Both the position numbers and the translations under genes were made by a program. From positions 1,009,825 to 1,073,824 of the forward strand of contig CANMEE010000002.1 of NCBI GenBank assembly GCA_947496865.1: DNA of 64,000 bases. The letters run 5' to 3'. Below, piece after piece: positions 55,647 through 64,000 of the stretch. This DNA is from an uncultured Sphingomonadaceae bacterium. GTDB taxonomy: Bacteria; Pseudomonadota; Alphaproteobacteria; Sphingomonadales; Sphingomonadaceae. The notes under the pieces are model-generated. The model ran no database searches, was not told the origin of the DNA, and saw only the letters and a program-made list of their open reading frames with translations. The stretch's first letter is position 1. Each line of letters begins with the position of its first letter.

Positions 55647-57458
55647 ATGTCACAACCACCGATCTTTGCCTATGAAGGCCTCTCTCTCCATCAGGGCGAA
55701 GGATGGCTGTTTCGCGACCTTGATCTACATGTCGGCCCGCGCGACCGATTGGCTCTCATCGGCCGCAATGGAGCGGGCAAGACGACGCTATTGCGCTTGA
55801 TTGCCGATCAGATTGAACCGGATAAAGGCAAACGGATGATCCAGCCGGGCACCAATATCGTTATGCTGGAACAGGAACCGGATTTTAGTCCCTATGAAAC
55901 ACTTTTCGATTTCGCCATCGCCGGAAATCCGGCCCCTGCGGAACATGAAGTGCAATCTATTGCCGATCAACTATCCACGAATCTGTCCATCCGCGCCGAC
56001 AAAGCCAGCGGCGGTGAAAAGCGCCGTGCCGCTATCTGCCGAGCCCTTGCTTTGGAGCCTGACTTGTTGCTCCTTGACGAACCAACGAACCATCTCGATC
56101 TGGGCGCGATTGACTGGCTGGAAGACTGGCTGCGGCGATATAAGGGTGCGTTTATCACCATATCGCATGACCGGACGTTCCTAACGCGCCTGACCAAGCA
56201 GACCATCTGGCTCGACCGCGGTGCAATCCGGCGTCAGGAAATCGGTTTCGGTGGCTATGATGCATGGATGGAAAAAGTCCATGCCGATGAGGCGCAGGCC
56301 GCCCACAAAATTGATGCGAAACTGAAATTGGAAGCACGTTGGCTTGAACGCGGTGTCACTGCGCGACGCAAACGCAATCAGGGACGGCTAGAAAAACTCT
56401 ATCAAATGCGAGCGCAGCGCGCCGCGATGATCGGACCGGCTGGAACTGCAAATCTCAAAGCCCAAAGCGACGATGTTCGCACCAAATCGGTGATCATGGC
56501 CGAGCATATTTCTAAAATATTTGGAGAGGGTGATGCCAAGCGCACCATCATTCGGGACTTCTCCCTCCGCATTCAACGTGGTGATCGCATCGGTATTGTT
56601 GGAGCCAATGGTGCTGGCAAGACGACATTACTCAAAATGCTGACCGGAGAACTGGAACCCGACAGTGGTTCGGTCAATTTGGCAAAAACCCTGAACGGCG
56701 TTTTTATCGACCAACAACGCAGCCTTTTGGAAGGGAATAAAACTGTCCGAGACGTGCTCGCCGATGGCAGCGACTGGGTGGAAGTGCGCGGCGACAAAAA
56801 ACATGTGCAGGGCTATCTCAAAGACTTTTTGTTTGCGCCGAGCCTGATTGACGCAAAGGTCGGAACATTGTCCGGCGGCGAGCAATCACGGTTGCTGCTT
56901 GCCCGTGAATTTGCGCGCATGTCAAACTTGCTCGTACTGGATGAACCGACCAACGATCTTGATCTTGAAACGCTCGATTTACTGCAAGAAGTTATCGCAG
57001 ATTATGAGGGTACCGTATTGCTGGTTAGCCATGATCGTGATTTTCTGGACCGCACGGTTACGGTCACCTTGGGCCTTGATGGCAGCGGAAAAGTTGACAT
57101 TATTGCTGGCGGATATGCCCAATGGGAAGCCAAGCGCAAGGCGGACGGAGACAAACCGAAGCCCAAAGGAAACAGCAAAGCGGCGACGGCGAAGCCGGAA
57201 CGAAAATCCAGCAGCCCAGCCAAGAAACTCAGCTATAAAGACCAGCGCGACTATGACATATTGCCAAGCCGGATTGAAGCGATCGACAAGCGCATGGAAG
57301 AAATTGCCGACGCGCTGACGGACGCCGATTTATACATTAAGGATTTTGCGCGCTTTGAAAAACTCACGGAAGAAAATAGCGCTCTATTGAACGAAAAGGA
57401 TGAAGCCGAAATGCGCTGGCTGGAACTCGCGGAGCAAGTTGAACAACTGCAACAATAG
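55647..57458 (+). CDS. ABC-F family ATPase, Uup-like
   Basis: 603 residues with two ATPase domains and no membrane segments. Domain 1 has GRNGAGKTTLLRL, LSxGxK-type SGGEKRRAAICRAL and LLLLDEPTNHLD; domain 2 has GANGAGKTTLLKM, LSGGEQSRLLLAREF and LVLDEPTNDLD. A linker with a charged arm and a C-terminal coiled coil (about 520-600) follow, as in Uup, which binds branched DNA; other ABC-F proteins act on ribosomes. The ATG at 55647 replaces an in-frame TTG 36 bp upstream. Confidence 0.9.
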   Translation: MSQPPIFAYEGLSLHQGEGWLFRDLDLHVGPRDRLALIGRNGAGKTTLLRLIADQIEPDKGKRMIQPGTNIVMLEQEPDFSPYETLFDFAIAGNPAPAEHEVQSIADQLSTNLSIRADKASGGEKRRAAICRALALEPDLLLLDEPTNHLDLGAIDWLEDWLRRYKGAFITISHDRTFLTRLTKQTIWLDRGAIRRQEIGFGGYDAWMEKVHADEAQAAHKIDAKLKLEARWLERGVTARRKRNQGRLEKLYQMRAQRAAMIGPAGTANLKAQSDDVRTKSVIMAEHISKIFGEGDAKRTIIRDFSLRIQRGDRIGIVGANGAGKTTLLKMLTGELEPDSGSVNLAKTLNGVFIDQQRSLLEGNKTVRDVLADGSDWVEVRGDKKHVQGYLKDFLFAPSLIDAKVGTLSGGEQSRLLLAREFARMSNLLVLDEPTNDLDLETLDLLQEVIADYEGTVLLVSHDRDFLDRTVTVTLGLDGSGKVDIIAGGYAQWEAKRKADGDKPKPKGNSKAATAKPERKSSSPAKKLSYKDQRDYDILPSRIEAIDKRMEEIADALTDADLYIKDFARFEKLTEENSALLNEKDEAEMRWLELAEQVEQLQQ

Positions 57459-57837
57459 CGGGGTCTGGAGTCCGTGGCTTTAGGGCAGGTCGCACAGCCG
57501 GCCACACCGCTCAAAAATCTGACTTAAATGCGATCAATTCGTTACAAAATCAATGAATAGACGGGTATTCTGTAATAACAGAAAATCAATATGTGATAAA
57601 ATATCCATCAATATTGATATATAATTCACTTAAACTAGAAACAATCGATATCATGTCGTTACACCTATTTGCGCTACTACAAATTGAAAATAGTAGGTAT
57701 TATCAGGGCTTTCGATTTTACATGGGAAGAAAGATCGGAAGTCGACATCCAGCAAACCAGCCACATTGAGCAAATAAACTGCAGTAATAGTATAGCTATT
57801 TCAAAGGGATTGAGTTATTTACCCTCATTATGATAAA
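57459..57837. other. AT-rich intergenic region
   Basis: 379 bp with no supported gene. It is clearly more AT-rich than its surroundings. It contains the palindrome ATCAATATTGAT (57607-57618), a TTCTG/CAGAA hairpin near 57568-57583 and a CTACTA/TAGTAG pair (57674-57679 and 57691-57696). No clear terminator for the ABC-F gene and no clean promoter for the next gene were found. Confidence 0.5.
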
Positions 57838-58332
57838 GTGCTGCCTTTAGATATGGACCAAGTCAGTGTTGAAATCGCCGCGATCAAACAAGCGTTGGCG
57901 CAGGCTTCCGAAAAAATACAGGCATTGGACGGGCTGGTCACTTCTTCAGAGGATAAACCGAACGATCAACTGACCCCGGCTGCCGGAAATATCAATGCCG
58001 CCGAATTGATCCATCGTGCTGAGAAGCTGCTGAAGTGGAGCCGGCTCAAAGCAGATACGCTAAACCTTGGTGCCGGTCTATTTGCAGATTCCTGTTGGAA
58101 CATGTGTCTGGATACATATATTTGCGATCTCAAGGGTGAGAAAATCACAGTATCATCGATCGCCCATAGTTCAGGCATCCCGATGACGACGGCTATGCGC
58201 TACATAAATGTGATGGCCGAACAGGGATTATTAGAAAAAACGCAAAACCCTTCTGACAATCGCATGATATTTATATCGACCTCAGCGACCTGCAAAGACA
58301 AAGTTTCTACCATTTTACGTCATTTGGACTGA
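57838..58332 (+). CDS. winged-helix MarR-like regulator
   Basis: 164 residues from a GTG at 57838, or 159 from ATG 57853. The first 35 residues look like a coiled coil (VEIAAIKQALAQASEKIQALDG). The second half has a winged-helix DNA-binding fold (ITVSSIAHSSGIPMTTAMRYINVMAEQGLLEKTQNPSDNRMIF) typical of MarR/ArsR-like proteins. No ligand pocket or target can be named. It precedes the sigma-54 activator gene by about 100 bp on the same strand, so a role in flagellar control is possible. Confidence 0.72.
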   Translation: MLPLDMDQVSVEIAAIKQALAQASEKIQALDGLVTSSEDKPNDQLTPAAGNINAAELIHRAEKLLKWSRLKADTLNLGAGLFADSCWNMCLDTYICDLKGEKITVSSIAHSSGIPMTTAMRYINVMAEQGLLEKTQNPSDNRMIFISTSATCKDKVSTILRHLD

Positions 58333-58399
58333 AATTAATTGCCAGTTGATGCCGGTTGGAACGCCTTTTCACACACATCCTAAAGAGTATCTGATTGCG

Positions 58400-58418
58400 T
58401 TAACTTCACTTTAACCAT
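58400..58418 (+). promoter_or_regulatory. CtrA-type binding site before the sigma-54 activator
   Basis: TTAA (58400-58403), 7 bases, then TTAACCAT (58411-58418). This matches the CtrA consensus TTAA-N7-TTAAC with the CCAT extension, 12 bp before the ATG at 58431. Confidence 0.6.
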
Positions 58419-58430
58419 CTTTGTTCATTT

Positions 58431-59660
58431 ATGTTTTTACCAGGTGACGGTTCGAAGATTGCGGGATCTTCGAACCACCCATCCCCGGCGGTGCCGGATT
58501 TTGTGGTTAGTTATCTGGGTAGTTTAATGAACGACGCAAATTTAGAAACGCTACTAGCGACCAAGCTGATAGGCAGCAGTCCTAAAATGCAACAATTGCG
58601 CATGTTGGTGAAATTCGCCGGACGCTGCAACAGCTCGATCATGATCACCGGTCCTTCCGGTAGCGGTAAAGAAGTTGTCGCCGACGCCATTCACAGCATT
58701 TCACAACGGACCACCGGCCCTAATATTACAGTCAATTGCGGTGCCCTGCCCGAACAGCTGATTGAATCAGAATTATTCGGACACGAAAAAGGAAGTTTTA
58801 CCGGCGCAGTCAACAAGCATATCGGTCTGTTCGAACAATCGAACAACGGTACAATCTTTCTTGATGAAATCGGAGACATGCCGCTCAACATGCAAGTAAA
58901 ATTGCTACGGGTTCTGGAATCTCGCATCGTCAACCGGGTTGGCGGCAATCTGAATATCCCTATCGACGTCCGCGTCATTGCAGCGACACATAAAAATCTT
59001 GGCACAGCCATTCGTGGCGGTTCTTTTCGCGAAGATCTTTTCTACCGGCTATGTGTTGTTCCTATTGAAGTTCCTGCACTGAATGAGCGCGCTGAAGATA
59101 TTCCTGCATTGGTCGAGCATTTTCTGGGCCATCAAATGACTGCAGATGCGCGGCCAATTTTTACAGCCGAAGCATTTGATGCGATGCAAAATTATGATTG
59201 GCCGGGCAACGTTCGCGAACTGCGTAATGTCGTAGAACGCGCGACGGTGTTTTTCGCTGGTCAACCTGTTCGTGCTGAAGATATTGCGACTTTAGTTCAG
59301 TCCGATCTCGCTCGGCCGGTCCATGCAGAACCAATGGCACAACAGCCAGCATTTCAGGCGCCCCAAACGCAACAACCATCACAATTTGTTGCAGATTATC
59401 CTGCCAATAGCCCGCGCCCCTCTTTTGCTGAGGCAATGGCCGTAGCTTCTGAGCAACCGTCCACTATCGTGAACGATCTCAGCGTGCATATTCAAAATGA
59501 AGAGCGACGCATCATCACCCATGCTCTGGAAACGTCACATGGCGTTGTTTCAAAAGCGGCTCGTTCCATCAACATCAAGCGGACCACGTTTATCGACAAA
59601 ATGCGCAAATATAATATCCATAAACAATTAGAATCGGCGACTGAATTTCAGTACGCCTAA
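58431..59660 (+). CDS. sigma-54-dependent activator without receiver (flagellar FlbD-like)
   Basis: 409 residues. A short N terminus with no receiver is followed by a sigma-54 AAA+ domain: Walker A GPSGSGKE (74-81), the sigma-54 contact loop GSFTGA (121-126) in place of GAFTGA, Walker B FLDEIGDM and the R-finger region FREDLFYRL. WPGNVRELRN follows. A Pro/Gln-rich linker (about 290-345) leads to a Fis-type HTH (VVSKAARSINIKRTTFIDKMRKYN). Lack of a phosphorylation domain suggests control by partner protein or by amount. It converges on fliS, so flagellar operons are probable targets; a CtrA-type site lies at its start. ATG 58527 is an alternative start. Confidence 0.9.
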   Translation: MFLPGDGSKIAGSSNHPSPAVPDFVVSYLGSLMNDANLETLLATKLIGSSPKMQQLRMLVKFAGRCNSSIMITGPSGSGKEVVADAIHSISQRTTGPNITVNCGALPEQLIESELFGHEKGSFTGAVNKHIGLFEQSNNGTIFLDEIGDMPLNMQVKLLRVLESRIVNRVGGNLNIPIDVRVIAATHKNLGTAIRGGSFREDLFYRLCVVPIEVPALNERAEDIPALVEHFLGHQMTADARPIFTAEAFDAMQNYDWPGNVRELRNVVERATVFFAGQPVRAEDIATLVQSDLARPVHAEPMAQQPAFQAPQTQQPSQFVADYPANSPRPSFAEAMAVASEQPSTIVNDLSVHIQNEERRIITHALETSHGVVSKAARSINIKRTTFIDKMRKYNIHKQLESATEFQYA

Positions 59661-59686
59661 ATAGCGAGCCTAACTACTATAAACCA

Positions 59687-60085
59687 TTACTGTCGTCCGG
59701 GCGCTATCGCTAGCCAGGCTTTCTCTATTTCATGCAGCATTTCCCGGGCAGACTCGGTTCGTTCGATAAACGACACGCCAACCTCTGCTTGGATCCGCCT
59801 GCCCGCTTCAGCGTAGATCGCATGTAGCGTTTGGGCCAGTTCACCGGCGGCCTCAAAATCCAAAGACTCATCGAGACCGTTGAGGATGCCCAATGCTTTT
59901 GCCCGAAATTGGAACATTTTCCCGTGATCATTACGCCGGGCGCTTTCTATCATCAGGTCCAAACTATCGCGCAGCTCGGCAAAGAGCACCGCGACTAAAT
60001 CATATGGGTTGGCTGACAAGACCCGACTATTTTTCTCAATAGACCGATAGTTGGAAGTACGCCGGATATTTGATTGGAATGTCAT
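59687..60085 (-). CDS. fliS: flagellar chaperone FliS
   Basis: FliS binds flagellin C termini in the cytoplasm and delivers them for export. The 132 residues form the usual four-helix protein (NPYDLVAVLFAELRDSLDLMIESARRND, RAKALGILNGLDESLDF). It lies 19 bp after fliD, the normal fliD-fliS order. It converges on the sigma-54 activator, 26 bp between stops. Confidence 0.9.
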   Translation of the reverse strand: MTFQSNIRRTSNYRSIEKNSRVLSANPYDLVAVLFAELRDSLDLMIESARRNDHGKMFQFRAKALGILNGLDESLDFEAAGELAQTLHAIYAEAGRRIQAEVGVSFIERTESAREMLHEIEKAWLAIAPGRQ

Positions 60086-60104
60086 GCTTTATTTCTTTCT
60101 ACCG

Positions 60105-61457
60105 TCAATTATCGTCAAAGGATGCGAATTGTTGTTCAACATAGGATTGGGTGGCACGCAGGACGGAAAGCTGACGCTCCAGACCTGCGAAAGTCGTCTG
60201 CAATTGTTCGCGCAAACGATCGCCCTCATCGTTAATTTTGATGCGACGCTCTTCTATGGAATCCCGGATGGAATCGAGCCGTTCCTGCGCCTGCGCCAGG
60301 GCACCGCTATCATCCTGTAATCGCGATGAAATGGCATCCAGGGCACCGCTGAGACCGACATTAGTCTCCGTCACAATCACCGGCTCCAGCATCAACTTGA
60401 TAGCGCCGCTATCTGCTTCCAACGCCGCATCAAGCCGCGTATCGTCGATGCTCAACGTGCCGTCAGTCTCGGTCCTGACGCCAATAGAGGCCAAGTTACG
60501 AAAATCACCGCTGTCGGCTAATTGTGTTGATGTCAGCTGGCTCATTTGCCGGATGACTTCGCGCGCGCCCCGATCGCCGGCTAGCGGTCCACCACTTCCA
60601 CCCGCCAATCCCGGCGCGGTCGCGTCATTCAAAGAGCTGCGCAGTTCATTATAGGCGGTAACAAATTCGGTGACCAAACTGCGAACATCTAGCGGTTCGG
60701 AATCACCGCTGATCGTAAAACTCGTGCCCGCCTCAGCGCCGAGCAGCGATAGCTCAACCCCGGGAATAGCGCCGGTAACCGCGTTGCTACTATTGGTCAA
60801 TTCTATGCCATCGACCCGGATGACACTATCTGCCGCCGTGCCGATATTCGATAAGTTCAAGGCCGCGGAAGGGCCGCTTTGCGATATGGTAAAGGCATTT
60901 TCGACGCCTTCCTGAGCTTCGAACACCAACCGGGAGCCCGCATTATCGGTTAGAATTGATGCAGTGACACCGCTATTACTGGCATTAATCGCGTCTTTCA
61001 GACCCGCGAGGCTGTTGTTGGTATCGTCAATGACAATGTCAAAGGCTCCGCCGCTATTGGTCAGGGTCAACGTTCGCTCGCCAATTGGATCGGATGCACT
61101 GGCAAAAACATCGGTCATTTCCCGTTGTGCTGACGCAATTTGCACCACCTCTATCGTGGCGGGCAATCCTTCTGGTCGGGCATCTTCCAATACGGTCGCG
61201 TTGGCCAAATCGGTTCGGCTCGACACAAGCTCGCCGACAAAGCCCTGACCATTCAGGGTTTCTTTGACCGCGTCCGAAAAAGTACTGAGCGCTGACGCGG
61301 TTGCGGCCATGGCCGATATCCGCGTGCTATTGAGCTGGCTGCGCTCATTGAGCTGCCCTAGCTTCACGCCCGTTGATGCAGCTACAAGATCGGCCACCAA
61401 CTGTGCGGAGTTAATGCCAGAACCGGCGCCAAGGCTATTTATGACGTTACTAAACAT
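60105..61457 (-). CDS. fliD: flagellar hook-associated protein 2 (filament cap)
   Basis: FliD caps the filament and helps flagellin subunits polymerise. The 450 residues have the N-terminal FliD_N helix (NSLGAGSGINSAQLVADLVAAS), a flagellin_IN-type repeat region (LTLTNSGGAFDIVIDDTNNSLAGLKDAINA) and a C-terminal coiled coil (LSVLRATQSYVEQQFASF). GGAAGGTGAGC precedes the ATG. It follows flhB by 69 bp on the same strand. Confidence 0.94.
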   Translation of the reverse strand: MFSNVINSLGAGSGINSAQLVADLVAASTGVKLGQLNERSQLNSTRISAMAATASALSTFSDAVKETLNGQGFVGELVSSRTDLANATVLEDARPEGLPATIEVVQIASAQREMTDVFASASDPIGERTLTLTNSGGAFDIVIDDTNNSLAGLKDAINASNSGVTASILTDNAGSRLVFEAQEGVENAFTISQSGPSAALNLSNIGTAADSVIRVDGIELTNSSNAVTGAIPGVELSLLGAEAGTSFTISGDSEPLDVRSLVTEFVTAYNELRSSLNDATAPGLAGGSGGPLAGDRGAREVIRQMSQLTSTQLADSGDFRNLASIGVRTETDGTLSIDDTRLDAALEADSGAIKLMLEPVIVTETNVGLSGALDAISSRLQDDSGALAQAQERLDSIRDSIEERRIKINDEGDRLREQLQTTFAGLERQLSVLRATQSYVEQQFASFDDN

Positions 61458-61526
61458 ATTTGCTCACCTTCCGGGTGATATACGGTACGTTTGGGTGTGG
61501 ATTAAGGTTGCGTTGTTCATTTCAGA

Positions 61527-62669
61527 TCAGGCCAGACGGCTGCCGTCAGTGCCATATTTCATATCCTCCGGCAGACTGATTTTCGGTTTGTGGAGCGGAC
61601 TGACCATTTTTTCGTCAAGCTGGATCAAGAAGCTTAGTATCGCAGCAACCACGGCATAGAGGCGGTCATCAATAGTCTCACCCACCTCCGATGTATAATA
61701 GATAGAGCGTGTAAGATCCTGATATTCCATAACAGGCGTGCCCACTTCTGCTGCCATTTCCCGCATTGCCAAGGCAATCGTATCACAGCCTTTGCCCAAC
61801 AGGACAGGCGCATAATCTTGCTCTCTGTCATAACGCAAGGCGACAGCAAAGTGGGTTGGATTGACCAACAGGACAGTAGCATCAGCGACAGCCTTGCGGG
61901 TCGAATCATTCAACATTTCACTGCGGCGCTGGCGCTGGATAGCGCGCGTATCGGGAGAACCTTCTGTCTGTTTATGTTCGTCCTTGATCTCTTGCTTGGA
62001 CATTTTCAATCGCTTGCCGCGCTGGAATAGCTGGATGGGAACGTCAACCATCGCGATCAACGACAGGCTAACCGTTATACCAACAAGCAATGTCAGGAAG
62101 ATGGACGTATAGCTTGTAACCGCCATATTCAGATCCTGAGCGCCCATTTGCGCAAGGTCTTCGAGATGGATGTACAAGATCGTCCCGCCGACAACGCCGA
62201 GCAGCAAAACCTTGATGATCGATTTACCCAGTTCCATCAGTCCATTTGTACCGAATATTTTACCCAGACCCTTGATCGGATCGAGCTTGGATGGCTTGGG
62301 TTTCATTGCCGACCAACGAAAACCCAGCGAACCCAACACGGCTGGCGTCGCGACAGCGGCAACCAACAACACAGCAAACAGGCTCATAAATTCCGGCACC
62401 AGACCATAAACAAGCGAAAAACTGCGACCTTCTATGTCAAAAATCTCAACATCGCGGTGATCAAAAACCAGGGCTCCGGCCAGCATATCGGCAAGCGCTT
62501 GATACAGCGTACCTCCAAATATCACGACGGCAACGGTGCCGACAAAAGTGACCATTGCCCCACCCAAATCCTTGGACTGAAGGACATCACCTTTTTCGGA
62601 ACTGTCCTTTAGTTTCTTTGGGGTTGGTGCTTCGGTCTTTTCGCCTCCACCGGGAGCTTCTTGTGCCAT
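61527..62669 (-). CDS. flhB: flagellar export switch protein FlhB
   Basis: FlhB sits in the export gate and changes substrate specificity from hook to filament after self-cleavage. The 380 residues start GGGEKTEAPTPKKLKDSSEKGDVLQSKDL, have four membrane helices, and carry the autocleavage site NPTHFAVALRYD. Its ATG shares a base with the fliR stop (TAATG). Confidence 0.96.
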   Translation of the reverse strand: MAQEAPGGGEKTEAPTPKKLKDSSEKGDVLQSKDLGGAMVTFVGTVAVVIFGGTLYQALADMLAGALVFDHRDVEIFDIEGRSFSLVYGLVPEFMSLFAVLLVAAVATPAVLGSLGFRWSAMKPKPSKLDPIKGLGKIFGTNGLMELGKSIIKVLLLGVVGGTILYIHLEDLAQMGAQDLNMAVTSYTSIFLTLLVGITVSLSLIAMVDVPIQLFQRGKRLKMSKQEIKDEHKQTEGSPDTRAIQRQRRSEMLNDSTRKAVADATVLLVNPTHFAVALRYDREQDYAPVLLGKGCDTIALAMREMAAEVGTPVMEYQDLTRSIYYTSEVGETIDDRLYAVVAAILSFLIQLDEKMVSPLHKPKISLPEDMKYGTDGSRLA

Positions 62670-63451
62670 TATCCGCCCTCCGCAATCATCGCTGCGTGAT
62701 TAAGCCCCATGCCAAGCGACTGGATAATCGTATCCGCCATGATCGGTGCCGTGATGGCCAATGCGATCAAGCCACCTGTGATCGTCACGGGAATACCCAC
62801 TGCAAACAAGTTCAAGGCGGGAGCCGTCCGGGCCAGAAAACCCATGACAAATTGAATGAGGATGAGTGACCCGCCAACTGGCAGTGCAATAAGCAGCCCC
62901 ATTGAAAATAGCGTCCCGCCAAATTTCACGATGCCCCATAACAATTCGGGACCAAGAAACGCATAGCCGGGCGGCAATGCCGAATAGCTTTGCACAATCG
63001 TGGCGAGCAGCAATAAGTGACCATCAATGGCGAGTAACAACAGCGTCGCCATTATCGTCAGAAACTGACCGATAACCGGCGTCGATTGTCCGGTCTGCGG
63101 GTCGGCCATGCTCGCAAAACCAAGGCCCATGGCGTTACTAATTGCTTCGCCTGCGATAACCACACTGGAATAGCCCAGCTGCAACGAAAAGCCGATGGCA
63201 ACGCCGACAAGCACTTCGCCCATTACGAAAATAATATTTCCCAAACTGATCGCCGTGTCGGTCGGCAAGTCAAAACTGGCGCTGTTGGTTGCGACCATGC
63301 CGATCATGAAAGCCAATATGATACGGATTTGAACTGGCACGTTGGCCGCTCCAAAAACCGGTGTTACGACCATCGCCGCGCCAGGGCGGATCATCGCCAT
63401 CATCCACATCCAGATCTGGCTCTCGACATCTGCAAATCCCGGGATAATCAT
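62669..63451 (-). CDS. fliR: flagellar export gate protein FliR
   Basis: An inner-membrane component of the FliPQR export gate. The 260-residue product from ATG 63451 has about six hydrophobic helices (MIRPGAAMVVTPVFGA, LGNIIFVMGEVLVGVAIGFSLQLGYSSVVIAGEAISNAMG, VKFGGTLFSMGLLIALPVG). A longer open frame extends upstream through fliQ and is rejected. It overlaps the end of fliQ by 4 bp. Confidence 0.95.
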   Translation of the reverse strand: MIIPGFADVESQIWMWMMAMIRPGAAMVVTPVFGAANVPVQIRIILAFMIGMVATNSASFDLPTDTAISLGNIIFVMGEVLVGVAIGFSLQLGYSSVVIAGEAISNAMGLGFASMADPQTGQSTPVIGQFLTIMATLLLLAIDGHLLLLATIVQSYSALPPGYAFLGPELLWGIVKFGGTLFSMGLLIALPVGGSLILIQFVMGFLARTAPALNLFAVGIPVTITGGLIALAITAPIMADTIIQSLGMGLNHAAMIAEGG

Positions 63452-63723
63452 AAGAGCAAATCCGGTATGCGGGCAAAAATTTCTCTGGTGAAATCGACAA
63501 TCAACACGAGGATTGAACCACCGAATACGGCCGCTACAACAGCAACGATCATGAGCTTCGGTACGAACGTCAGTGTCTGCTCGTTGATCGAAGTCGCTGC
63601 CTGGACCATGCCTAGCAACAGTCCAACGAGCAGTGCCGGGATGAGAAAAGGCGCAGCCGACAGCGCGGTGATCCACAATGCTTGCTGGGCAATGCCGACA
63701 AAGAAATCTGTATTATCCGCCAT
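63448..63723 (-). CDS. fliQ: flagellar export gate protein FliQ
   Basis: A 91-residue two-helix export gate protein: VGIAQQALWITALSAAPFLIPALLVGLLLGMVQAATSINEQTLTFVPK, then a second membrane helix and a charged tail. Length and the QAATSINEQTLTFVPKL phrase are family-typical. It lies between fliP and fliR with minimal gaps. Confidence 0.96.
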   Translation of the reverse strand: MADNTDFFVGIAQQALWITALSAAPFLIPALLVGLLLGMVQAATSINEQTLTFVPKLMIVAVVAAVFGGSILVLIVDFTREIFARIPDLLL

Positions 63724-63726
63724 GGT

Positions 63727-64000
63727 CTAACTCGCAAACGAGGCCGCTAGGGAGCCCATTGTCAGAGCCCATCCATCCACCAACACAAAGAGGAGCAGCT
63801 TGAATGGCATGGAGATAATCACCGGGGATAACATCATCATACCCAGCGCCATCAGCACCGCTGCCACTACCAAATCTATGATCAGGAACGGAAGGAATAT
63901 GAGGAAACCAATTTGAAAAGCGGTTTTCAATTCGCTGGTAACAAAGGCTGGCAGCATGATCGAAAATGGAATTTCTTCAGCTGTATCAAAACCTTCCTCA
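63727..64000 (-). CDS. fliP: flagellar export gate protein FliP (partial)
   Basis: The C-terminal 90 residues only; the gene continues past the window edge, and the frame is open to base 64000. It contains [49 protein letters not shown], the conserved FliP C-terminal membrane region, and [11 protein letters not shown]. It ends 4 bp before fliQ. Confidence 0.95.
   Translation of the reverse strand, partial: EEGFDTAEEIPFSIMLPAFVTSELKTAFQIGFLIFLPFLIIDLVVAAVLMALGMMMLSPVIISMPFKLLLFVLVDGWALTMGSLAASFAS

Noticed and set aside
63452..63676. Upstream extension of fliR by 75 codons
   Set aside because: It overlaps fliQ in another frame and reads as low-hydrophobicity shadow sequence; the ATG at 63451 gives a normal FliR.
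1..64000. tRNA, rRNA, CRISPR array, insertion sequence or prophage
   Set aside because: No cloverleaf, spaced repeats, transposase, integrase or phage structural gene was seen in any gap or frame.

Overview
The window is a chromosomal segment from an alphaproteobacterium, most likely a sphingomonad (Sphingomonadaceae; the moderate GC and gene set recall Parasphingorhabdus or Sphingorhabdus). The case rests on a permuted two-piece tmRNA with tag ANDNEALAVAA, a GAAC-N7-GAAC LexA box in front of recA, a CckA-type hybrid kinase, HdaA, TTAA-N7-TTAA CtrA-type sites and a short LOV-HTH photoreceptor of the EL222 type. No phage, insertion sequence, CRISPR array, tRNA or rRNA was seen. The genome is compact, with many 1-4 bp start/stop overlaps.

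Layout: 0-8 kb holds recA and a leftward run dapA-smpB-DUF2062-cckA, then the lytic transglycosylase slt. 8-15.6 kb is more accessory: azoR-pirin with a divergent LysR regulator, a Rieske oxygenase plus serine hydrolase pair, PPK2, an unknown secreted protein and an alpha/beta hydrolase. 15.6-27 kb is housekeeping: aspS, rnd with an I78 inhibitor lipoprotein, a leftward DUF2066-hdaA-ppk1-ppx operon, and purM-purN, where PurN carries a C-terminal MmcQ/YjbR domain. 27-31 kb is a light-response island: a LOV-HTH regulator, a 49-residue DUF2256 protein, an SDR oxidoreductase, a SnoaL-like protein, and, just past the LOV-HTH gene, a candidate small RNA. 31-39.5 kb holds an adhesin-like protein, ndk-holC-pepA and lptD-surA-pdxA-rsmA. 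39.5-46 kb has malate synthase G and an arginine succinyltransferase-pathway cluster (M20 hydrolase, astA, astB). 46-50 kb has ssrA, mscL, a LemA/TPM-domain trio and a NUDIX gene. 50-57.5 kb has a complex I accessory subunit, a polyprenyl synthase, chorismate mutase, an FAD monooxygenase, a PepSY/response regulator/kinase set and an ABC-F ATPase. 57.5-64 kb is flagellar: a sigma-54 activator behind a CtrA-type site, facing a leftward fliP-fliQ-fliR-flhB-fliD-fliS run cut by the window edge.

Connections: SmpB and ssrA, the two core parts of trans-translation, are both present. CckA feeds CtrA in related bacteria, and candidate CtrA sites lie before the flagellar activator and a small membrane-protein gene. 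PPK1, Ppx/GppA and PPK2 together cover polyphosphate synthesis, breakdown and use.

The most promising new signal is the candidate small RNA at 26921-27014 (minus strand). A 9 bp stem closes it and an 8 bp hairpin presents a C/U-rich anti-Shine-Dalgarno loop. A -10-like box places its start at the foot of the closing stem, and an element close to the remembered EL222 consensus lies upstream. A light-controlled small RNA is therefore a testable hypothesis.
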